5,992 nucleotides of DNA from Solobacterium sp. UBA1789 (GTDB lineage Bacteria > Bacillota_I > Bacilli_A > Erysipelotrichales > Erysipelotrichaceae). The translations under genes and the position numbers were made by a program. Below the pieces are notes generated by a model. It did not search any database, was not told where the DNA came from, and worked only from the letters and a program-made list of their open reading frames with translations. Below are positions 1 to 3,629 of the stretch, in pieces; positions within the stretch are counted from its first letter, which is position 1, and each line of letters starts with the position of its first letter. Location of the stretch: contig DCGB01000036.1 in the NCBI GenBank assembly GCA_002314515.1, positions 1-5,992 of the forward strand, given 5' to 3'.

Positions 1-22
1 CCTTTTTTAAACTACGACTCAT
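1..22 (-). CDS. rpsS: 30S ribosomal protein S19, N-terminal fragment (runs off the window)
   Basis: Only the first seven codons are present. They read MSRSLKK with the next base starting a Gly codon, which is the invariant start of S19 (MSRSLKKGPF...). S19 is a small-subunit head protein that forms a complex with S13 near the A-site tRNA. The ATG follows an AGGGG Shine-Dalgarno sequence about 9 bases upstream (plus-strand complement near 32-36). It lies 16 bases after the rplB stop, which is the canonical S10-operon position rplB-rpsS. The rest of the gene lies beyond base 1. Identity rests on the start peptide together with gene order. Confidence 0.9.
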
Positions 23-38
23 TTACTTATTCCCCTTT

Positions 39-872
39 CTACTTATCGTTTCTTCTTCTGATAATCAAATCATTAGAAGCATTCTTATTCTTACGAGTCT
101 TAACACCCATAGCCTTCTTACCCCAAGGAGTCATTGGTGACTTACGTCCAACAGGAGAACGACCTTCACCACCACCATGAGGGTGATCTACCGGGTTCAT
201 AACAGAACCTCTAACTGTAGGCTTAATACCCTTCCATCTGTTACGACCAGCTTTACCCCAGTTAACCAGTGAGTAATCTTCATTACCAACAACACCGATT
301 GTTGCACGGCAGTTAGCCATGATTCTTCTCATTTCACCAGAAGCAAGTCTGACAGTAACATACTTTTCTTCAATAGCCAGAATCTGAGCAGAAACACCAG
401 CAGCTCTAGCTAACTGACCGCCCTTACCAGGCTTTAATTCGATATTATGAATTACTGTACCTTCAGGCATATTCTTCATTTCACAGGCATTACCAACCTT
501 AATATCAGTTGCAACACCAGAAACGACATTCATACCAACTTCCAAGCCCTTTGGAGCCAGGATATAACGCTTTTCACCATCAGCATAGCTTAATAAAGCG
601 ATATTGGCATTTCTATTAGGGTCATATTCGATACCAACTACTTTGGCAGGAATATCATCCTTGTTACGCTTGAAATCAACGATACGATATAACTGTTTAT
701 GGCCACCGCCATGATGTCTTGTTGTAATACGACCCGTATTGTTACGACCACCTGATTTGTTGAAAGATTCAGTTAAAGACTTTTCAGGAGCCTTCTTTGT
801 AATCTCATCAAACTTCAGACCGGTCATACCACGTCTGCCAGGGGTCGTTGGCTTATATGTTTTAATAGCCAT
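39..872 (-). CDS. rplB: 50S ribosomal protein L2
   Basis: A complete 277-residue L2, the usual bacterial length. L2 is a primary 23S rRNA binder needed for subunit association and for a functional peptidyl-transferase centre. The N-terminal RNA-binding part has the GGRNNTGRITTRHHGGGHKQ block (residues 41-60). The middle has the KPGKGGQLARAAG block (about 147-159). The C-terminal signature MNPVDHPHGGGEGR (225-238) contains the conserved histidine pair H230/H232, which includes the equivalent of E. coli His229. The tail is Lys/Arg rich, as expected. The ATG is preceded by GGGAGG (complement of about 882-887) at normal spacing, and the stop is TAG. Unlike the other junctions in this operon, a 66-bp gap containing a hairpin separates it from rplW upstream. 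Nothing in the protein looks damaged. Confidence 0.98.
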   Translation of the reverse strand: MAIKTYKPTTPGRRGMTGLKFDEITKKAPEKSLTESFNKSGGRNNTGRITTRHHGGGHKQLYRIVDFKRNKDDIPAKVVGIEYDPNRNANIALLSYADGEKRYILAPKGLEVGMNVVSGVATDIKVGNACEMKNMPEGTVIHNIELKPGKGGQLARAAGVSAQILAIEEKYVTVRLASGEMRRIMANCRATIGVVGNEDYSLVNWGKAGRNRWKGIKPTVRGSVMNPVDHPHGGGEGRSPVGRKSPMTPWGKKAMGVKTRKNKNASNDLIIRRRNDK

Positions 873-898
873 TATAATTTTCCTCCCTTATGCAAATT

Positions 899-925
899 AT
901 CCGGAAATAGCATATTTCTTCCGAT
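899..925 (-). other. Imperfect mRNA hairpin in the rplW-rplB gap
   Basis: The 66-bp gap between rplW and rplB contains an inverted repeat. In the transcript, ATCGGAAG can pair with TTTCCGGAT (one bulged G and a closing G-U). An alternative inner pairing is GAAATA with TATTTC around a 3-base loop. No U-run follows, so it is not an intrinsic terminator. It ends about 12 bases before the rplB Shine-Dalgarno sequence. A role in mRNA processing, stability or translation of rplB is possible but is inference only. Confidence 0.35.
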
Positions 926-938
926 AGTTTCTGATATC

Positions 939-1238
939 TTACTTATCTGCAAGAATATCGATTGTGTAACCGTCTTTTAATTTAACGTAAGCCTTCTTGA
1001 TAGCCTTACCAGTAAATACATACTGACCCATACGGCCACCACGTCTGTGCTTAGGATGAACGTTTACAACATTGATGCTATCAACCTTAACATTGAAGAT
1101 CTCTTCGATAGCCTGTTTGATATGAATCTTATTAACACCCTTAACTACCTCGAAGACAACAGTATTATTGTTCTCTTGAGAAAGCATAGTCTTTTCAGTT
1201 ACTAATGGGCGAACAATGATATCACGTGCATTACTCAT
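939..1238 (-). CDS. rplW: 50S ribosomal protein L23
   Basis: A complete 99-residue L23. It sits at the polypeptide exit and is the docking site for trigger factor and SRP. The start region DIIVRPLVTEK (residues 6-16) is the family hallmark, and its E15 corresponds to the glutamate used for trigger-factor docking in E. coli L23. The loop VNVHPKHRRGGRMGQYVFTG (58-77) is the long hairpin that reaches into the exit tunnel wall. The ATG overlaps the end of rplD by 8 bp (ATGAGTAA holds both the L23 start and the L4 stop), so the two are likely translationally coupled. A GGGGAGG ribosome-binding site lies inside the rplD 3' end, about 10 bases upstream of the start. Confidence 0.97.
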   Translation of the reverse strand: MSNARDIIVRPLVTEKTMLSQENNNTVVFEVVKGVNKIHIKQAIEEIFNVKVDSINVVNVHPKHRRGGRMGQYVFTGKAIKKAYVKLKDGYTIDILADK

Positions 1239-1866
1239 TTGCTAATACCTCCCCGATCTTAGCTGCGGCATTCTTTGTCATGACCAGCTTACCGGCATTC
1301 TGTAAATCAAAGATATTCAAACCCTCAACAGTGACCATTGCAATGTTCTGCAGATTACGAGAAGATAAATCAGCATTTTCGAAATTATCCTCAATATCAA
1401 CTACAAACAGAGCCTTACGTTCAATCTTGAAAGCATCCAATACTTTGACGAAGTCCTTAGTCTTAGCAGCTGGCATATCAATAGAATCAAGAACGATAAT
1501 ATTTTCGGACTGAGCCTTTAATGTTAAACCGCTTCTAAGTGCAAGTCTTCTAACCTTACGGTTAAGTTTGAAAGTGTGACTGAGAGGTGTAGGACCAAAA
1601 GCGATACCACCACCACGATACTGAACAGCACGGCTTGAACCCTGACGAGCTCTACCTGTACCCTTCTGTCTGAACGGCTTCTTACCACCGCCTGATACTT
1701 CAGTACGAGTCTTTGCCTTATGAGTACCCTGTCTCCAGGAAGACTGCTGACGAAGTACAGCATCGAAGATAGCCTGTGTATTAACTTCGCAACCAAAGAC
1801 GCTATCAGATAGTTCGATATCTCCTACTTTATTAGCCTGGAGATCAAATACATCAAACTTTGCCAT
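1231..1866 (-). CDS. rplD: 50S ribosomal protein L4
   Basis: A complete 211-residue L4, normal for the family. The globular domain carries VNTQAIFDAVLRQQ (28-41). The long tunnel loop runs from WRQGTHKAKTRTEVSGGGKK through FRQKGTGRARQG to YRGGGIAFGPTP (about 44-94). This loop narrows the nascent-chain tunnel and is the known site of macrolide-resistance mutations; I see no deletion or insertion in it. In gamma-proteobacteria L4 also represses its own S10 operon through the mRNA leader. Whether it does so here is unknown, although the operon does have a structured leader. The start lies 2 bp after the rplC stop, with AAGGAGG inside the rplC end, and the gene overlaps rplW by 8 bp. Confidence 0.97.
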   Translation of the reverse strand: MAKFDVFDLQANKVGDIELSDSVFGCEVNTQAIFDAVLRQQSSWRQGTHKAKTRTEVSGGGKKPFRQKGTGRARQGSSRAVQYRGGGIAFGPTPLSHTFKLNRKVRRLALRSGLTLKAQSENIIVLDSIDMPAAKTKDFVKVLDAFKIERKALFVVDIEDNFENADLSSRNLQNIAMVTVEGLNIFDLQNAGKLVMTKNAAAKIGEVLANE

Positions 1867-1868
1867 AA

Positions 1869-2549
1869 TTAAGCCTCCTTGTTTTCATTAAGCAGAACCT
1901 TAGGGTTAACATGCTTATTCTTCTTGACTGTTGTCTTAACAACAACCAAGCCGCGCTTAGGACCCGGAACATTACCCTTAACTAAAATGTAATTCTTATC
2001 AGCATCAACTTTGATGATTTCCAAATTCTGGTTAGTTACTGTTAATGAACCATCGTGACCCGGCATCGGTGTATTCTTTTCAATACGACCATTGTTACGA
2101 CCGGTAGTAGCCAGGGAACCAACACTTCTGTGCACAGGACCTGCACCATGTGTTTCGTTGATTAAGTGATGATTATATCTCTTAACAACACCTGTATAGC
2201 CTTTACCTTTTGAGACGCCCGTAACATCAACGATGTCACCAGCGGAAAAGATATCGACTTTGATTTCAGCACCAACTTCAGTTGCCATTAATTCATCAGC
2301 TTTGATTTCCTTGACAAACTTCTTTGGGCTAGTGCCAGCTTTTTTAGCATGGCCAGTTTCTGGCTTGTTAGCTCTATTTTCTTTTACATCTTCAATACCG
2401 ACCTGTAATGCTTCATAACCATCGGTTTCAACTGACTTCTTCTGTAAAACCACATTTGGTTCACATTCGATAACAGTAACCGGGATCAGAGCACCATCCT
2501 CAGTGAAGACTTGAGTCATACCAAGCTTTCTTCCAAGAATTCCTTTCAT
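1869..2549 (-). CDS. rplC: 50S ribosomal protein L3
   Basis: A complete 226-residue L3, somewhat longer than the roughly 209 residues of E. coli and B. subtilis because of a basic C-terminal tail (KKNKHVNPKVLLNENKEA). L3 starts large-subunit assembly and extends a loop to the peptidyl-transferase centre. The start MKGILGRKLGMTQVF and the later KGNVPGPKRGLVVVK (191-205) are typical. The extended loop (about 125-176) is divergent. It keeps HGAGPVHR and GSL, but the usual VFKGKKM..GxMG stretch reads IEKNTPMPGHDG. The position matching E. coli Gln150 appears to be H165, followed by D166 in place of the usual Met. The ATG follows a GAGAGGTG ribosome-binding site and lies 17 bp after rpsJ. The family call is secure; functional consequences of the loop are unknown. 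Confidence 0.97.
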   Translation of the reverse strand: MKGILGRKLGMTQVFTEDGALIPVTVIECEPNVVLQKKSVETDGYEALQVGIEDVKENRANKPETGHAKKAGTSPKKFVKEIKADELMATEVGAEIKVDIFSAGDIVDVTGVSKGKGYTGVVKRYNHHLINETHGAGPVHRSVGSLATTGRNNGRIEKNTPMPGHDGSLTVTNQNLEIIKVDADKNYILVKGNVPGPKRGLVVVKTTVKKNKHVNPKVLLNENKEA

Positions 2550-2566
2550 GATGTCACCTCTCTAAA

Positions 2567-2878
2567 TTACAATTTGATTTCGATATCAACGCCACTAGGC
2601 AGTTCCAAACGACTTAATGCATCGATGGTCTTAGCACTTGGGCCAATGATTTCGATTAAACGCTTATGCGTTCTGATTTCGAACTGCTCACGTGAATCCT
2701 TATACTTATGGACAGCACGCAATACAGTAACTACCTGCTTCTCAGTTGGAAGAGGAACAGGACCGATGATCTTCTTGACTCCACCATCTTCGGCGGCCTT
2801 GATGATCTTTTCAGCAGCCAGATCCAATGATCTGTGTTCGTAAGCCTTTAACTTAATTCTTACGTTGTTCTTAGCCAT
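2567..2878 (-). CDS. rpsJ: 30S ribosomal protein S10 (NusE)
   Basis: A complete 103-residue S10, the normal length. It is a 30S head protein and, as NusE, binds NusB and NusG in antitermination and transcription-translation coupling. RIKLKAYEHRSLD (7-19) and GPVPLPTEK (39-47) are conserved. The signature AVHKYKDSREQFEIRTHKR (55-73) forms the extended loop that enters the 30S head and is the site of tetracycline-class resistance changes in other bacteria. This is the first gene of the operon. Its ATG follows AGGAGG (complement of 2887-2892) with 8 bases between. It is preceded by a roughly 120-nt leader and a strong sigma-A promoter, so it is probably the promoter-proximal cistron for all the ribosomal genes here. 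Confidence 0.98.
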   Translation of the reverse strand: MAKNNVRIKLKAYEHRSLDLAAEKIIKAAEDGGVKKIIGPVPLPTEKQVVTVLRAVHKYKDSREQFEIRTHKRLIEIIGPSAKTIDALSRLELPSGVDIEIKL

Positions 2879-3002
2879 GAATTTTTCCTCCTATAATTCA
2901 TTAACCGGACATCCGGTAACTCGCTCCATGTGAGTTCCCTGGTTATCACACAATCACACAGGTGTCAGTGTGCCAGCAATCTCCCATATCTATGCAAGTG
3001 CT
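2879..3002 (-). promoter_or_regulatory. Structured 5' leader of the S10 operon
   Basis: The predicted transcript starts near 3001-3002 and runs about 120 nt to the rpsJ ATG. Just before the ribosome-binding site are two adjacent hairpins. AACTC pairs with GAGTT (2932-2936 with 2918-2922, 9-base loop), and ACCGG pairs with CCGGT (2913-2917 with 2904-2908, 4-base loop). Further upstream CACAC can pair with either of two GTGTG copies (region about 2941-2975), giving mutually exclusive folds. There is no U-run, so it is not a classical attenuator. S10 operons in gamma-proteobacteria use a leader bound by L4, but I do not recognise that structure here, and a regulatory role is inference. Confidence 0.5.
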
Positions 3003-3007
3003 CAATT

Positions 3008-3036
3008 ATTATACGATTTTAGACTAGTCAATGCAA
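3008..3036 (-). promoter_or_regulatory. Sigma-A type promoter of the S10 operon
   Basis: On the minus strand a perfect -10 TATAAT (3008-3013) lies exactly 17 bases from a -35 TTGCAT (3031-3036; 4 of 6 consensus bases). Transcription should begin near 3001-3002. Upstream of the -35 the sequence is rich in A and T runs (about 3038-3080), suitable as an UP element as in other strong ribosomal promoters. A TTGACT closer to the -10 has only 12 bp spacing and is unlikely to be the -35. No other strong promoter is seen between rpoC and rpsJ. Confidence 0.85.
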
Positions 3037-3044
3037 TCATAATT

Positions 3045-3099
3045 TTCAAAAAAGTAAATAAAATTCGCTATTTTTTGAATCTCTCTTAACAACGAATTT
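3045..3099. repeat. Overlapping inverted repeats upstream of the S10 promoter
   Basis: Two perfect inverted repeats interlock. TTCAAAAAA (3045-3053) matches TTTTTTGAA (3071-3079) across 17 bases. AAATTCG (3061-3067) matches CGAATTT (3093-3099) across 25 bases. The left arm of the second lies in the loop of the first, so only one hairpin could form at a time. The region sits directly upstream of the -35, in the UP-element and activator position. It may be an operator, or simply A/T-rich UP-element sequence. Confidence 0.45.
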
Positions 3100-3122
3100 C
3101 AGTGTGCCATATACCCCATTAA

Positions 3123-3136
3123 AGAAAGCGTTTACA
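3123..3136. promoter_or_regulatory. Putative CcpA cre box upstream of the S10 operon
   Basis: On the minus strand TGTAAACGCTTTCT fits the catabolite-responsive consensus TGWAARCGYTWWCW at all 14 positions. CcpA with HPr-Ser-P binds such boxes in Bacillota for carbon catabolite control. It is centred about 95 bp upstream of the S10 -35, so it could act as a distal activating site. It also overlaps a poor upstream -35-like TGTAAA that lies 17 bp from a TATATG (3108-3113). Motif-only evidence; no binding is shown. Confidence 0.45.
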
Positions 3137-3184
3137 TTCTCATAAACACCAATAATCAGCAAAATAAGCCCCTATTTCCTCTCG

Positions 3185-3204
3185 TATATTTCCCGGAAAA
3201 TATA
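3185..3204. repeat. 20-bp near-perfect palindrome
   Basis: TATATTT (3185-3191) and AAATATA (3198-3204) flank CCCGGA, whose inner CCGG is itself palindromic. The whole 20 bp is symmetrical except for one mismatched pair (3192/3197). It sits immediately after the U-run of the hairpin behind the helix-turn-helix frame and about 50 bp upstream of the cre-like box. Its size and symmetry suit a dimeric repressor site, but no regulator can be assigned. Confidence 0.35.
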
Positions 3205-3230
3205 GAAAAAGACCTCATTTCAAAGGTCAA
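3204..3230 (-). terminator. Short intrinsic terminator-like hairpin after the HTH frame
   Basis: In minus-strand RNA, GACCT (3224-3228) pairs with AGGTC (3211-3215) around an 8-base loop and is followed by a UUUUUC run (3205-3210). The stem is only 5 bp, so efficiency may be modest. The opposite strand has no U-run, so it points in the minus direction. It lies about 40 bp after the stop of the regulator frame and would insulate the S10 promoter from upstream transcription. Confidence 0.55.
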
Positions 3231-3269
3231 ACTATCAATAACTGATTCAAATACCCACCATATGGATTA

Positions 3270-3548
3270 TTAATAACTATACATTGATGAATTATAAAAT
3301 ATTTTCAGCATCTCATTCATTGACTCTACCCCAAGTTTCCTATAGAGGTTCGACAAACGCTTATTAGTACCGGAACGCGTCAGACTTAAAGTCTCAGCAA
3401 TCTCATTAATACTCTTTCTCTTCAAACAACAGGAAATAAGTAAAATATCATCATTACTCAATTTAGATAAAAGGCTAATCCGTCCCTGATATAATTGGCG
3501 AAGAAAAACGTGAAGACTTTGGTCAATAATCGAAAATGAAGCCTGCCA
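3270..3548 (-). pseudogene. Truncated LuxR/GerE-type helix-turn-helix regulator (remnant)
   Basis: The only start-bearing frame is 3270-3461 (63 residues, TTG start). It contains a GerE-like helix-turn-helix: INEIAETLSL (helix 2), a turn, then TRSGTNKRLSNLYRKLGV (recognition helix and the usual KLGV ending). This is the DNA-binding output module of LuxR-family and response-regulator proteins. The TTG has no Shine-Dalgarno sequence. The frame stays open upstream to 3548 with protein-like sequence (SLHVFLRQLYQGRISLLSKL) but no ATG, GTG, CTG or other TTG, and meets a stop inside the hairpin at 3539-3561. A full regulator should carry an N-terminal sensor or receiver domain, which is absent. I therefore read it as an N-terminally deleted remnant. 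A genuine small stand-alone HTH protein starting at TTG 3461 remains possible. It sits alone between two transcription units. Confidence 0.55.
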
Positions 3549-3561
3549 TTATGGCAGACTT
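3533..3561 (-). terminator. Second hairpin after rpoC, possibly bidirectional
   Basis: In minus-strand RNA AAGUCUGCC (3561-3553) pairs over 9 bp, with one G-U, to GGCAGGCUU (3547-3539) around AUAAU. It is followed by CAUUUUCG, a weak U-run. On the plus strand the G-U becomes a C/A mismatch, but the stem is followed by seven T's. The wobble suggests the minus transcript is the selected form, acting as a backup terminator behind the stronger hairpin. No plus-strand gene upstream needs it. Confidence 0.5.
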
Positions 3562-3576
3562 TTTTTATACGATACA

Positions 3577-3604
3577 TAAAAAGGCCTCCCTGAATGGGAG
3601 ACCT
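3577..3604 (-). terminator. Intrinsic terminator of rpoC
   Basis: In minus-strand RNA AGGUCUCCC (3604-3596) pairs with GGGAGGCCU (3590-3582) over 9 bp with one G-U, closing a 5-base loop. A UUUUUAU run follows at once. It starts 25 bp after the rpoC stop, in the right orientation, and should end the rpoB-rpoC transcript and separate it from the ribosomal operon. Confidence 0.88.
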
Positions 3605-3629
3605 GATTATTGAATTGAATGAGTATGAA

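Larger units (their letters stand above)
2965..3109. repeat. 11-bp direct repeat flanking the S10 promoter
   Basis: The sequence TCAGTGTGCCA (TGGCACACTGA on the transcribed strand) occurs at 2965-2975 in the leader and again at 3099-3109 upstream of the promoter, 134 bp apart. One copy lies about 100 bp before the start site and the other about 25-35 bp after it. The match is exact, but 11 bp is short enough that chance cannot be ruled out. Confidence 0.4.

Noticed and set aside
1524..1796. 90-residue minus-strand frame inside rplD
   Set aside because: Alternative frame of the L4 gene; L4 itself is unmistakable in the overlapping frame.
3008..3031. TTGACT as the S10 promoter -35
   Set aside because: It resembles consensus more closely than TTGCAT but lies only 12 bp from TATAAT, too close for sigma-A; TTGCAT gives the ideal 17 bp.
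3061..3099. Transcription terminator formed by AAATTCG/CGAATTT
   Set aside because: The stem is A/T-rich with a 25-base loop and the U-rich tract is interrupted and distant, so it would not be stable enough.
3108..3133. A second promoter, TGTAAA-17-TATATG, overlapping the cre-like box
   Set aside because: Only about half of the -35 positions match and the -10 lacks its final conserved T, so it was not listed as a promoter; mentioned only as context for the cre-like site.
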